A stretch of DNA of 64,000 nt from Mesorhizobium sp. AR07 (GTDB lineage Bacteria; Pseudomonadota; Alphaproteobacteria; Rhizobiales; Rhizobiaceae), in NCBI RefSeq assembly GCF_024746815.1, contig NZ_CP080525.1:2604001-2668000 (forward strand). Reading direction: 5' to 3'. A program made the position numbers and the translations under genes. Under the pieces are notes generated by a model. The model searched no databases. It had not been told where the DNA came from and saw nothing but the letters and a program-made list of their open reading frames with translations. How positions within the stretch are numbered: position 1 is the stretch's first letter; the number at the start of each line of letters is the position of its first letter. Below are positions 1 through 8,302 of this stretch, piece by piece.

Positions 1-1
1 G

Positions 2-664
2 CAGGCCGGCGCGCCGATTGCCGGCTTCGACCGCTCCAGCGCACGCGAACCTTCGGCAACCCTGTTATACGACGTCACCTACGCCGTGCCGCGTGACCTG
101 CACGCCATCGAACGGACGCGGCGGCTGTTCGGGCTGGCGCTCGGCTATCAGCCCGATCTTTCGGCGCTGGACTCGGGCATCGTCCCGCTATCAGGCAATC
201 TCGCCGGCATCGGCGGCAGAACCGCTTTCCTGCTGCACGGCACCAGCCGTGAGGACAAAAAATGGCCGGTCCAAGACTGGATCGAAACCGCCCGCCTGCT
301 GGTTGAAAGGGGAATGACGCCGGTCACCACATGGTCGAACGAGCGTGAGAAAGCGGTGGCCGAAGCAATCGCGGAAGCTATTCCGTCAACGATAATGGTG
401 CCCAAATCGCCACTGGCCGAAATTGCCGCCATCATCGGCCGCTCGACGCTGGTGATCGGCGCCGACACCGGCCTCACCCACCTCGCCAGTGCCTTCGGGC
501 TGCCGACGGTTGCAGTGTTCCTGGCGACCGAGCCCGGCCTCACCGGCCCGCGCGGGCCATATGCGTCGACGCTTTTGGCCACAGCAGGTGGGCGTGTTGC
601 GCCGGCGGACGTGGTGGCCGAGGCAGAGAGGCTATTGGTACTTCAATTGCAAGCGCCGGCTTAG
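2..664 (+). CDS. waaC: Lipopolysaccharide heptosyltransferase I (partial, 5' end missing)
   Basis: The C-terminal 220 residues of a glycosyltransferase family 9 protein; the start lies outside the window. Enzymes of this family transfer heptose from ADP-heptose to the Kdo of the LPS inner core at the cytoplasmic face of the inner membrane. The frame is open from base 2. It shows the WaaC-type segments GFDRSSAREP and RDLHAIERTRRLFGLALGY, the start of the second Rossmann half at FLLHGTSREDKKW, and the nucleotide-sugar site GADTGLTHLASAFG. Family 9 also contains WaaF; the SAREP and HAIER segments favour WaaC. The family assignment is firm, the exact acceptor is inferred. No terminator is obvious before the palindrome that follows. 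Confidence 0.85.
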   Translation, partial: QAGAPIAGFDRSSAREPSATLLYDVTYAVPRDLHAIERTRRLFGLALGYQPDLSALDSGIVPLSGNLAGIGGRTAFLLHGTSREDKKWPVQDWIETARLLVERGMTPVTTWSNEREKAVAEAIAEAIPSTIMVPKSPLAEIAAIIGRSTLVIGADTGLTHLASAFGLPTVAVFLATEPGLTGPRGPYASTLLATAGGRVAPADVVAEAERLLVLQLQAPA

Positions 665-695
665 GACTTTTCAGATTTCGCTCCGGCGAGTCGAA

Positions 696-769
696 TAGCG
701 TGGTTTTCGAGAACCGGAGCGGAGCGTACTTAAAGTACGTGAGCACCGGAAGCGCAGAAAACCGCGCTA
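696..769. repeat. Long imperfect palindrome between waaC and greA
   Basis: The arm TAGCGTGGTTTTC is mirrored by GAAAACCGCGCTA, and the centre reads CGTACTTAAAGTACG. The whole 74 bases can fold into one long imperfect hairpin between two convergent genes. It may act as a bidirectional terminator or be a dispersed intergenic repeat; only one copy was noticed here. Confidence 0.55.
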
Positions 770-800
770 GTCGGCCGCCAGAGTAGAATTATCAAAGGTC

Positions 801-1274
801 CTAGATGAACTGCACCTGGACGATCTCATACCCCCTAGCGCCGCCGGGCGCATTGACCTCGATGGCGTCGCCGACTTCCTTGCCGATGAGCGCGCGCGCG
901 ATTGGCGAGGAGATCGAGATGCGGCCCGATTTCACGTCCGCTTCCTGGTCGCCGACGATCTGGTAGGTCTTCTTTTCCTCGGTGTCCTCGTCGACCAGCA
1001 CCACGGTCGCGCCGAACTTGACCTTTTCGCCGCTGAGCTTGCTGACGTCGATCACTTCGGCGCGCGCGATATAATCTTCGAGCTCGTTGACACGGCCTTC
1101 ATTGAGGCTCTGCGCCTCCTTGGCGGCATGATATTCGGCATTTTCGGAAAGATCGCCGTGCGAGCGCGCCTCGGAGATCGCCTCGATGATGCGTGGCCGC
1201 TCTTCCTGCTGGCGCCAGCGCAGCTCTTCCTTGAGCGACGCGAAACCTCCGCCTGTCATCGGGACCTTGTTCAT
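801..1274 (-). CDS. greA: Transcription elongation factor GreA
   Basis: A 157-residue protein of normal GreA length. It binds the secondary channel of RNA polymerase and stimulates cleavage of backtracked transcripts. The start [14 protein letters not shown] matches the usual EKVPMT opening. The N-terminal antiparallel coiled coil (about residues 12-75) carries the acidic tip [15 protein letters not shown], whose Asp and Glu residues hold the catalytic metal. The C-terminal FKBP-like domain ends in [17 protein letters not shown] hairpin lies in the 5' leader, about 70-100 bases upstream of the start. The gene stands alone and converges on waaC. Identification is secure. Confidence 0.97.
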   Translation of the reverse strand: MNKVPMTGGGFASLKEELRWRQQEERPRIIEAISEARSHGDLSENAEYHAAKEAQSLNEGRVNELEDYIARAEVIDVSKLSGEKVKFGATVVLVDEDTEEKKTYQIVGDQEADVKSGRISISSPIARALIGKEVGDAIEVNAPGGARGYEIVQVQFI

Positions 1275-1341
1275 GATGCCTGACCTTTCCTGCCGCCACC
1301 CCCGCGTTTCGGGGAAAGCCTTGTCGATGGGTACAAAAAGA

Positions 1342-1377
1342 AAACGGTCCGACAGCCTCGGGCTAACGGAACCGTTT
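1342..1377 (-). promoter_or_regulatory. Hairpin in the greA 5' leader
   Basis: On the plus strand AAACGGTCCG (1342-1351) is mirrored by CGGAACCGTTT (1367-1377), with a small inner GCC/GGC stem. It would form a hairpin early in the greA mRNA. E. coli greA has a leader terminator that yields short RNAs; a similar role here is inference only. No strong U-tract is visible. Confidence 0.4.
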
Positions 1378-1544
1378 CACCGCAATTTCCCTGAATATAG
1401 CAATCTTCGCGGGTTTTTCACGTCCAAAAATCGGTTTTGCAAAAATCATCTACGGCTTTAACAAATGCCGCCGCCTTTCACAAATGCCATCGCTGCTTTC
1501 GCAAATGCCGTGGCGGCAGATGTGAATTTTCGGATGGCCGGCAA

Positions 1545-1576
1545 CAAAAATCCGGCCGCGATCGCTCGCGGCCGGA
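1545..1576 (-). terminator. Intrinsic terminator of the TPR protein gene
   Basis: On the minus strand a perfect GC-rich stem (TCCGGCCGCG paired with CGCGGCCGGA, 1551-1576) is followed by five T residues. It lies 23 bases beyond the stop codon of the gene ending at 1599. The other bases between greA and this hairpin hold three loose CAAATGCC repeats (1462, 1481, 1502) and nothing else recognised. Confidence 0.85.
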
Positions 1577-1598
1577 TTGAGGAGCACTGCGGGTTGAA

Positions 1599-2135
1599 TC
1601 AGCTCCTCATGAAATGATCGATCTGCTCCGACAGCATGCCGTATTCACGCGAACCCTTGCCGGTCCGCTTCTCGATCTCCATCAGCTGTTGCTGAGCGCC
1701 GGCCAGATCGCCGATCTGCAGATGCGCTTCGCCGAGATATTCGCGCACCAGCGTGTAGTTGGGATCGATGCGCAGCGCTTCCTCGTAATAGCCGAGGCCG
1801 ACCGTGACGCGACCGGAATGGCGGTGCGAATAGCCGAGATAGTTGAGGATGCGCGGATCCTGCTTGTTGGCGGCAAGGCTGAGCACGGCGATCGCCTCGT
1901 CATAACGCCCTGCCATCGCCAGCGCGTGACCGGCATCATAGATGCTGTCGTCGTCCAGCATGCCTTCCTTAGGCGGTACGCATTTCTGCTTCTTCTTGTC
2001 CCAGACCTCCCCCTTTTTGCACTGGGTGGTGGTCTGATCGCTGCCACCGCTACTGCCGGCGGCGAACGCCGGAACGGCAAGGAACTGCAGCGCGACAAGG
2101 GCAGTCGCCGCCTGGATCAGCATTCTTTTATGCAT
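1599..2135 (-). CDS. Exported TPR-repeat protein of unknown role
   Basis: A 178-residue protein with a Sec signal peptide (MHKRMLIQAATALVALQF, likely cleaved after AFA at about residue 25). A short Cys-containing stretch (CKKGEVWDKKKQKCVPP) follows; two Cys 14 residues apart could form a disulphide. From about residue 60 there are two to three tetratricopeptide repeats (YDAGHALAMAGRYDEAIAVL, LNYLGYSHRHSGRVTVGLGY, REYLGEAHLQIGDLAGAQQQ), which usually bind partner proteins. The protein is therefore probably periplasmic. It is monocistronic with its own terminator. No catalytic motif was seen. Confidence 0.75.
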   Translation of the reverse strand: MHKRMLIQAATALVALQFLAVPAFAAGSSGGSDQTTTQCKKGEVWDKKKQKCVPPKEGMLDDDSIYDAGHALAMAGRYDEAIAVLSLAANKQDPRILNYLGYSHRHSGRVTVGLGYYEEALRIDPNYTLVREYLGEAHLQIGDLAGAQQQLMEIEKRTGKGSREYGMLSEQIDHFMRS

Positions 2136-2277
2136 CGAAGCCTCCTTGGGGGTGAGAATGCAACACTAACGCCGGGTGCCGGCCGTTTCATCCCGGAAAA
2201 AAGTAGCGGGGCGAAGATCGCGTGACGGCTGCTGCAAATCGGCTATCATCCGGCAAACGACCTGACGGAGACGGCCC

Positions 2278-2703
2278 GTGCAGCGGCGGCTTGAAAAGGA
2301 TTGGGAGCTTTCGATCGGCCCAGACACCGTGCGCCTGTTCATCCTCAAGGCCAAGGCGCTGAGTGCCGCCGTCAACGAGGACTATGCTGACGGCGCCGAG
2401 CATGAGGTCGAGCTTGACGGCGAGGCGCATGCCAACCACCATCATGACGGCCTTGCCGAGGAAAGTTCGGAAAACTTGACCGAGGAAGAGCTGCGCGAGC
2501 TGATCAACGACCTCAATGTCGATGAAGCAGCCGAACTGGTCGCGCTGGCCTGGGTCGGTCGCGGCGACTACGATGCCTCCGAATGGACGGACGCGGTGAC
2601 GGCGGCGCGAGAACGCGCCAACAAGCGCACGGCAAAATACCTGCTTGGCATGCCGCTGCTTGCGGACTGGCTGGAGGAAGGGCTGGAAGCGATCGGCGCG
2701 TAA
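2278..2703 (+). CDS. DUF3775-like conserved protein
   Basis: A 141-residue soluble acidic protein without signal peptide or membrane segment. The C-terminal 80 residues (ENLTEEELRELINDLNVDEA, then ELVALAWVGRGDYDASEW and a final helix TAKYLLGMPLLADWLEEGL) resemble the small proteobacterial family DUF3775, whose function is unknown to me. The middle has a short His/Asp-rich stretch (HANHHHDGLAEE) that might bind metal, which is speculation. The start is GTG at 2278. It lies divergent from the TPR gene and just upstream of the extensin-like genes; nothing links it functionally to them. Confidence 0.65.
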   Translation: MQRRLEKDWELSIGPDTVRLFILKAKALSAAVNEDYADGAEHEVELDGEAHANHHHDGLAEESSENLTEEELRELINDLNVDEAAELVALAWVGRGDYDASEWTDAVTAARERANKRTAKYLLGMPLLADWLEEGLEAIGA

Positions 2704-2748
2704 CGTCGCGGTTACTGTTCGTGATGGCGCCAAGGCAACCTCCTTGCG

Positions 2749-3939
2749 TTGGCGCCGTTGAGGGCGATGGGGTCGTTTGTCTTTTCCAGAACATGCAAAA
2801 TAGCGCTGGTCATGGCCGTCACAGCTTTGCTGGTTGCGCCGGCTGACGCCAGACAGCGCCATCGCCACCACAAGCCGCTGACCATGCGGGTGGAGCAGCC
2901 GCTGACACCACGGGTCGGGCAGCCGCTGAAGCCCCGGGGCAAGCAACCGCTAAAGCGGCGGATCGAGCGGCAGGTCACGCCGAGCCCGACACAGATACAG
3001 CAGAAAACCCAGGATCCAGTGCAGCAGCCACCAGCCGATGTTCCGGTGCCTGAGCCACGTCCCGACGACGCGCAGAAGGCCGACGCTTCAAAGACGGAGG
3101 AGCTGAAGACGCAAGCTCCAAAGAACGGCGGAGCCGGCCGGCTCAATGAAGAGGGCCGGTTGAACGAAGAAAAGTCCCATCAGAAAAAGCAGGCGCGGCC
3201 CGAACCGTCGGCCGATACGGAAAGTGAGCCGGAGCCGCCGGCCATAGCGCCGACGCCACCACAAAAACCTGCCGACGCGGAGCCCGGGGTTGAGCCGCCG
3301 GCCGTCGCCCCGCAGCCGCCGCAAAAGCCGGCCGATGCAGGCGACAAGAAAATGCTGCCCGACCCGCGCTCGGCCGATCTCCCCGACGAGAAAATGCCCG
3401 AAGAGGAAGTCGCTTGCCGCCAGCGGCTGAAGACGCTCGGCGTCGAATTCGAGGAACACAAGGCGGAAAGCAATCCCGAAATCGGCTGCTCGATCCCCTA
3501 CCCGATCGTGTTGAAGACACTCGGCAAGTCGATCGCCATCGCCCCCGGCACCGAGCTCAATTGCCCGATGGCCGAGGCGGCGGCGCGTTTTGCCGCCGAT
3601 GTCATCCAGCCGGCGGCAAAGGCCGAATTCGGCACCGATCTGAAATCGATCAGCCAGGCATCCGCCTTTGTCTGCAGGCCACGCCACGGCACACGAAAAC
3701 TGTCGGAACATGCCTTCGGCAACGCGCTCGACATCGCCAGCTTCACGCTGTCGGACGGCAAGAAGATCGAGATCGGCCCATCGCCGCCGGAGAAGGATGC
3801 GAAATTCCTCAATGCCGTGCGCAAGGCCGCCTGCGGGCCGTTCAAGACCGTGCTTGGACCAGGCGCCGACGCCGACCATTCCTTGCATTTCCATCTCGAC
3901 CTCGAGCCGCGTCGGCATGGCGGCACATTCTGCCAGTGA
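2749..3939 (+). CDS. Extensin-like protein with proline-rich stalk
   Basis: A 396-residue exported protein. A hydrophobic signal segment (CKIALVMAVTALLVAPADA) precedes a basic and then strongly Pro/Glu/Lys-rich region up to about residue 215, with repeats of PPQKPAD type. The C-terminal 175 residues form an extensin-like C domain, with a Cys pair, SEHAFGNALDI and HSLHFHLDLEP. The HxxGxAxD...HxH layout resembles the zinc site of M15-type murein peptidases, so a cell-wall hydrolase role is plausible but not shown. The start at 2749 could be moved to the ATG at 2767. It is followed 92 bases later by a paralogue lacking the stalk. Confidence 0.8.
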   Translation: MAPLRAMGSFVFSRTCKIALVMAVTALLVAPADARQRHRHHKPLTMRVEQPLTPRVGQPLKPRGKQPLKRRIERQVTPSPTQIQQKTQDPVQQPPADVPVPEPRPDDAQKADASKTEELKTQAPKNGGAGRLNEEGRLNEEKSHQKKQARPEPSADTESEPEPPAIAPTPPQKPADAEPGVEPPAVAPQPPQKPADAGDKKMLPDPRSADLPDEKMPEEEVACRQRLKTLGVEFEEHKAESNPEIGCSIPYPIVLKTLGKSIAIAPGTELNCPMAEAAARFAADVIQPAAKAEFGTDLKSISQASAFVCRPRHGTRKLSEHAFGNALDIASFTLSDGKKIEIGPSPPEKDAKFLNAVRKAACGPFKTVLGPGADADHSLHFHLDLEPRRHGGTFCQ

Positions 3940-4031
3940 TATTCCGCCGATGCGTGCCGCAATTCGGCCGCAGGCATGAACGCCGACGCAGAGTTTTCCT
4001 TTACCCTTGATCGTTAAAATGCCGGATATCC

Positions 4032-4856
4032 GTGAATGGGATTCCGCCAATGGCCGGCAAATTTCGCGCCGTTTTTTTAGCAGCCGCACGCCCATCGAAA
4101 CTTGCAGCGATGATTGCCGCCGGCGTTGCCCTCGCGACGGTTTCGGCCTGCAACACCGGCAGCGTTCTGTCGCTCGAACCGGCCGTCGATGTCGGCTCGC
4201 AGACGGCAGCCGTGCCGCAATACACCGGCATGCAGAAGCTTGTTCCCTCCAACCCCTACATGACGCAGGCTGCCTATCCGCGCATGGATGAGCCGATGTC
4301 GCCGGTCGAGCAGATGCCGGCCAGCGAAACCGACTGCCGCCAGCAACTGAAGCGCCTCGACGTCGCCTACACCGACCTGGCGCCGATCCATGAAGGCCAG
4401 TGCGGCATCGATTATCCGGTCAAGGTCTCGGCCATCGGCAGCGTCCAGATGAAGCCCGCCGCGACGCTGACCTGCGACATGGCCGCGACCTTCGCCGGCT
4501 GGACCAGGAACGAACTCGTTCCCTCCGCCCGCTGGCGCTATTTCTCCGGCGTCAAGACCATCCACCAGGGCTCCAGCTATTCCTGCCGCAACATTGCTGG
4601 CGAGGGCGTCCTGTCCGAGCACGGCAAGGGCAACGCGCTCGATGTCATGAGCATCGAGCTCAACAATGGCGACGACATCGACGTGCGCAAGCCCGGCCTG
4701 TTCGCCTTCCGCACCCGCGGCTTCCTCAACAATGTGCGCGCCGACGGCTGCCAGTATTTCACCACCGTGCTTGGCCCCGGCTACAATTACGACCACCGCA
4801 ACCATTTCCACTTCGACATCAAGAACCGCAAGAACGGTTATCGCGCCTGCCGCTAG
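4032..4856 (+). CDS. Extensin-like lipoprotein
   Basis: A 274-residue paralogue of the preceding gene. The N-terminus has a hydrophobic stretch ending in the lipobox VSAC (MIAAGVALATVSAC), so it is probably a lipoprotein anchored after this Cys. The C-terminal extensin-like domain has the same Cys pattern and the motifs SEHGKGNALDVMSIEL and HRNHFHFDIKNRK. It lacks the long proline-rich stalk of its neighbour. The ATG at 4050 is an alternative start. The pair looks like a tandem duplication in which one copy stays close to the membrane and the other carries a long spacer; this is inference. Confidence 0.8.
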   Translation: MNGIPPMAGKFRAVFLAAARPSKLAAMIAAGVALATVSACNTGSVLSLEPAVDVGSQTAAVPQYTGMQKLVPSNPYMTQAAYPRMDEPMSPVEQMPASETDCRQQLKRLDVAYTDLAPIHEGQCGIDYPVKVSAIGSVQMKPAATLTCDMAATFAGWTRNELVPSARWRYFSGVKTIHQGSSYSCRNIAGEGVLSEHGKGNALDVMSIELNNGDDIDVRKPGLFAFRTRGFLNNVRADGCQYFTTVLGPGYNYDHRNHFHFDIKNRKNGYRACR

Positions 4857-4863
4857 GACGAAA

Positions 4864-5703
4864 TCAGGCGTGATTGGTGTCGCTGGTCGACGCGACGATC
4901 TGCCTTGCCACGAGGTTCTGGATGCGCCAAAGATTCCGGTCGCGGATGCCGCTCTGCTCCAGCATGCCAACGGTTCGGAACAGATATTGTGCCGATGAGC
5001 CCCAATGCCCGGCGGCACGCGCCAGCGTCTGGGCGACCTGCTCCAGCGGCAGTTTACCGGCATAGGCCCTGCAATCCGGCGCGGCGACGAAAGCCAGCGC
5101 GATCAGCGGGCCGCTCGTGGTCTTGACCTTGATCCAGCGCGGTACGTTGGTCGGTGGGTTCGCATCGATCTCACGGCGCATCAGCTGGCCAAGTTGGCCG
5201 AAATGGTCTTCCGCAGGCAGTCGGTAGACGATCCCGTTGCAGCTGCCACCGCGATCAAGGGCCAGCATCAAAGCCGGCAAATCGCGCGTTCCGCGCCAGC
5301 GTGTCAGTTTCAGGCAGAATGAACGATGCCATCCCGGCGCCGTTGCGGGACGCTGTTCAACATGGGCGAATTCGGGATTCCAGATCAGCGAGCCGTAGGC
5401 AAAGATCCAAAGCGTTTCAGGCCGGTGCTGCAAAAGCAGCTGTTCGACGAGTTCATCGAACTCCGCATCGGTATGCTCACTGGTTCCGGGCTCTGGCCCG
5501 GGATCGGGCTCAACACGCTCAATGCCATTGGCCTGCGGCCTGCCAGCTTCCGCTCCATTGCTGCCCCGCGCAAAAACGATGGCCGATGATAGACCGGCGG
5601 CGCGCCGCTGGCCATTGATTTCGAGGGTCTGTCGGGCAACAGATATATCGCACGGATCGAGCGGCAGTGATGAGCCAGCGAAGTTTTTGGCGACGCGTTG
5701 CAA
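4864..5703 (-). CDS. chaC: ChaC-like gamma-glutamylcyclotransferase
   Basis: The ChaC domain spans about residues 95-270 of a 279-residue frame. Such enzymes split glutathione into 5-oxoproline and Cys-Gly in the cytoplasm. Seen: the substrate-binding loop FAYGSLIWNPEF, followed by ATAPGWHRSFCL and RGGSCNGIVYRL. The predicted catalytic Glu region lies near MRREIDANPP. The first 90 residues have no family counterpart that I know and overlap the divergent gene at 5667 by 37 bases, so the true start may be a downstream GTG or TTG. It converges on the extensin-like lipoprotein gene, leaving seven bases between the stops. Confidence 0.75.
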   Translation of the reverse strand: MQRVAKNFAGSSLPLDPCDISVARQTLEINGQRRAAGLSSAIVFARGSNGAEAGRPQANGIERVEPDPGPEPGTSEHTDAEFDELVEQLLLQHRPETLWIFAYGSLIWNPEFAHVEQRPATAPGWHRSFCLKLTRWRGTRDLPALMLALDRGGSCNGIVYRLPAEDHFGQLGQLMRREIDANPPTNVPRWIKVKTTSGPLIALAFVAAPDCRAYAGKLPLEQVAQTLARAAGHWGSSAQYLFRTVGMLEQSGIRDRNLWRIQNLVARQIVASTSDTNHA

Positions 5704-6377
5704 TCTGGGTGGCGACCTTGCTGGCCGCCTATCTGGCGCTCGCCTATTTCGCCGTGCCGGAATTCTGGACGTTCCGCGATAGCGGCTTTCGCACCCAGCG
5801 CTTCGAGATGGTGACGCACACGCCGCAGGGCATTCCGGGCGACCCCATCAATGTCGGCTTGGTCGGCACCGAGAAGGAGGTGGTCCATGCCCTCGCCGTC
5901 GCCGGCTGGGACACTGCCGACGCCGTGACCTTGAAGACCGCGATCGAGATCGGTGAAAGCGTGCTGTTCAACCACCCCTATCCCGATGCGCCCGTCAGCC
6001 GGCTGCTGTTCGACGGCCGCGCCCAGGATCTCGCCTTTGAAAAACCGGTCGGCGGCAGCGCCGACCGGCGTCATCATGTCCGCTTCTGGCAGACCGGCGC
6101 GACCGGCGACGACGGCCGACCGCTATGGCTGGGCTCGGCCAGCTTCGATCGCGGCGTGGGGCTGAGCCACCATACCGGCGCCATCACCCACCGTATCGGC
6201 CCCGATATCGACGCCGAACGCGATTTCCTGATGCGCGACCTGGCCACCGCCGGCACGCTGATCTCGACCAGCGGCATCGCAAGTGTCGGCGCCACCAGCA
6301 CCGGGCGCAATGGCGGCGGCGATCGCTATGTCACGGACGGCAGGGCGATTGTCGGCGTGTTGAAACAACTGCCGTGA
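5667..6377 (+). CDS. LssY C-terminal-domain membrane protein
   Basis: A 236-residue protein with one N-terminal membrane segment (IWVATLLAAYLALAYFAV) and an LssY_C-type domain from about residue 60 to 190: VGLVGTEKEVVHALAVAGW, the LFDGRAQDLAFEK segment, RRHHVRFWQ, and WLGSASFDRGVGL. In other bacteria this domain sits at the end of DedA- or PAP2-type membrane proteins; its biochemical role is unknown. The domain should face the periplasm. Its 5' end overlaps the divergent chaC frame, which suggests that chaC starts further in. ATG codons at 5667 and 5670 are both possible. Confidence 0.75.
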   Translation: MMSQRSFWRRVAIWVATLLAAYLALAYFAVPEFWTFRDSGFRTQRFEMVTHTPQGIPGDPINVGLVGTEKEVVHALAVAGWDTADAVTLKTAIEIGESVLFNHPYPDAPVSRLLFDGRAQDLAFEKPVGGSADRRHHVRFWQTGATGDDGRPLWLGSASFDRGVGLSHHTGAITHRIGPDIDAERDFLMRDLATAGTLISTSGIASVGATSTGRNGGGDRYVTDGRAIVGVLKQLP

Positions 6378-6380
6378 GAC

Positions 6381-6481
6381 CATGTGCCCTGAAAGCGGTC
6401 CCGGTTTTGGGACGACGAAATGTATCAGAACAAAGACTTAAGGCGTTGCGCACGACTCCGTTTGAACACGATGCGCTTTAA
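6381..6481. repeat. Palindromic GGTTTT-family intergenic repeat, copy 1
   Basis: Begins CATGTGCCCTGAAAGC, continues through CCCGGTTTTGGGACGACG and ACAAAGACTTAAGGCG, and ends GATGCGCTTTAA. It matches the two-part layout of the copies at 25959, 57315 and 59936. It fills the gap between the LssY_C and CNNM genes. Confidence 0.75.
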
Positions 6482-6520
6482 CTATTTTCGAACACCGCGC
6501 CGCAATGCTATTGAGCCCTC

Positions 6521-7831
6521 ATGCTATACGTCGAAATTGCTATCGTGGTCGTCCTCATCTGCGTGAACGGCCTTTTGTCGATGTCCGAACTCGCCATCGT
6601 CTCGTCGCGCCCGGCGCGGCTGAAAGCCATGATCGACCGTGGCGTCAACGGCGCCGGCCGCGCCCTCGAGCTTGGCTCCAATCCCGGCAAGTTCCTGTCC
6701 TCGGTGCAGATCGGCATCACTTTGGTCGGAGTTCTCTCCGGCGCGTTTTCGGGCGCCACGCTGGGCGACCGGCTGGCCACCTTCCTGGCCTCGAACGGCA
6801 TGCGCGAAACCGTCGCCGATCCGCTCGGCGTCGGCATCGTCGTCGCCATCATCACCTATTTCTCGCTGATCGTCGGCGAGTTGGTGCCCAAGCAGATCGC
6901 CTTGCGCGATCCAGAGCGCGTTGCCGCCCGCGCCGCGCCGGCGATGACCATCCTCGCCACCATCTCGGCCCCCCTGGTCTTCCTGCTCGACATTTCCGGC
7001 CGCGCCATCCTGTGGCTGCTCGGCCAGCGCGGCGAAAGCGAGGAGAAGGTCACCGACGAGGAAATCAAGATGCTGGTCGCCGAGGCCGAGCATCACGGCA
7101 CCATCGAATCCGACGAACGCCGCATGATCGCCGGCGTCATGCGGCTGGGCGACCGCGCCGTGCGCGCGGTGATGACGCCGCGCACCGAGGTCGACTGGAT
7201 CAATTTGCAATCCGACGAGAGCGCCATCCGCAAGCTTTTGATGGAGACCCAGCATTCGCGCCTGCCGGCGGGCGACGGCGGCGTCGACGTCATGGTCGGT
7301 GTCGTTCAGACGCGCGACGTGCTCGCCGCACTGCTTGCCGGTCGTGCGCTCGACCCGCGGCGGCATGTGCGCGCCGCCCCCATCGTCTATGACCAGGCCG
7401 ACGCCCTGGATGTGCTGCAGAAGCTCAAGGAATCCGACGTGCCGATGGCGCTGGTGCATGACGAATATGGCCACTTCGAAGGCATCGTCACCCCGGCCGA
7501 CATTCTCGAAGCCATCACAGGCGTGTTCCGGGCGGACACCGACGCTGGCGACGAGGAGAATGCCGTCAAGCGCGAGGACGGCTCATGGCTGCTCGCCGGC
7601 TACATGCAGGCCGACGAGATGGCCGAGGTTCTCGGCATCGACCTGCCGGAAAACCGCGACTACGAGACCGTCGCCGGCTATGTGCTGGCGCACATGCATC
7701 ATCTGCCGGCGACCGGCGAATGCGTCGACGCGCAGGGCTGGCGCTTCGAGGTGGTCGATCTCGACGGCCGCCGCATCGACAAGCTGATCGCCACCCGCCT
7801 GCCTGGCGCTCACCGCGAGGCGGTGCGTTGA
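6521..7831 (+). CDS. Hemolysin-family CNNM/CBS transporter-like membrane protein
   Basis: A 436-residue protein in the usual order for the CorC/YtfL group. An N-terminal CNNM transmembrane domain with about four hydrophobic segments covers residues 1-175 (LICVNGLLSMSELAIVSSRP is the family opening). Paired CBS domains follow at about 190-330 (VMTPRTEVDWINL; VHDEYGHFEGIVTPADILEA), then a CorC_HlyC domain at about 345-425 (GSWLLAGYMQADEMAEVLG). Relatives take part in divalent-cation, especially Mg2+, homeostasis, and the CBS pair senses nucleotides. The name hemolysin is historical. The gene stands alone after repeat copy 1. Confidence 0.9.
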   Translation: MLYVEIAIVVVLICVNGLLSMSELAIVSSRPARLKAMIDRGVNGAGRALELGSNPGKFLSSVQIGITLVGVLSGAFSGATLGDRLATFLASNGMRETVADPLGVGIVVAIITYFSLIVGELVPKQIALRDPERVAARAAPAMTILATISAPLVFLLDISGRAILWLLGQRGESEEKVTDEEIKMLVAEAEHHGTIESDERRMIAGVMRLGDRAVRAVMTPRTEVDWINLQSDESAIRKLLMETQHSRLPAGDGGVDVMVGVVQTRDVLAALLAGRALDPRRHVRAAPIVYDQADALDVLQKLKESDVPMALVHDEYGHFEGIVTPADILEAITGVFRADTDAGDEENAVKREDGSWLLAGYMQADEMAEVLGIDLPENRDYETVAGYVLAHMHHLPATGECVDAQGWRFEVVDLDGRRIDKLIATRLPGAHREAVR

Positions 7832-8302
7832 CGATCAAAACGACTCTTCGGACCAGCTCTGGAACATGAGCCCGGAAAGTGGAATCCGGCTTTCGGAAAA
7901 TCACGTTCAAACAGGCAGATAAAGCCTGTTCCGTCCGCTCTCGAACACTTGCACTGCAAGATCGTTCAATCGGCCGATGATCAAGATCCCCTACCGTATG
8001 CGGGTGACGTTCCAAGAGAACTCGCCTCCGGAATCAAGGTCCAAGGGAATTTCAATGTCGACTGTTGTTGCTGCACTCGGCGGCAGTGGGGCCGGCGAAT
8101 TTTATCGAGCTGGACGCCAACTTTTGGCGGTGTCCACTCCGGACCACCCGCGATAGGATCGTTCCATGCGCTCATCTCGCGGATGGGCCAAAGGGCTGCA
8201 CTCGAACGGCAACCGATTGTAAAAAGTCGAGCGTCGCGTCAGGTGGCCGAAGGGTGATTTTCGATCGCCTGGCCGTGCACTGGCAGGCGCAGGGAGGCTT
8301 CA
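7832..8302. other. Long intergenic region upstream of the AraC gene
   Basis: 471 bases. It holds repeat copy 2 (7865-7913). It also has a 33-codon open frame at 8055-8156 with a fair ribosome site (CAAGGGAATTTCA before the ATG), but that frame has no recognisable product. The rest presumably carries the promoter of the AraC-type gene. No operator dyad stood out. Confidence 0.4.
7865..7913. repeat. Palindromic GGTTTT-family repeat, copy 2 (short form)
   Basis: CATGAGCCCGGAAAGTGG, then ATCCGGCTTTCGGAAAATC and ACGTTCAAACA. It is the first-half-only form with several mismatches against the longer copy at 62972. Confidence 0.65.

Noticed and set aside
8055..8156. A 33-codon frame with a fair ribosome site upstream of the AraC gene
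   Set aside because: Too short, no family, no neighbour that would make it a leader peptide with a known logic; noted only as possible.
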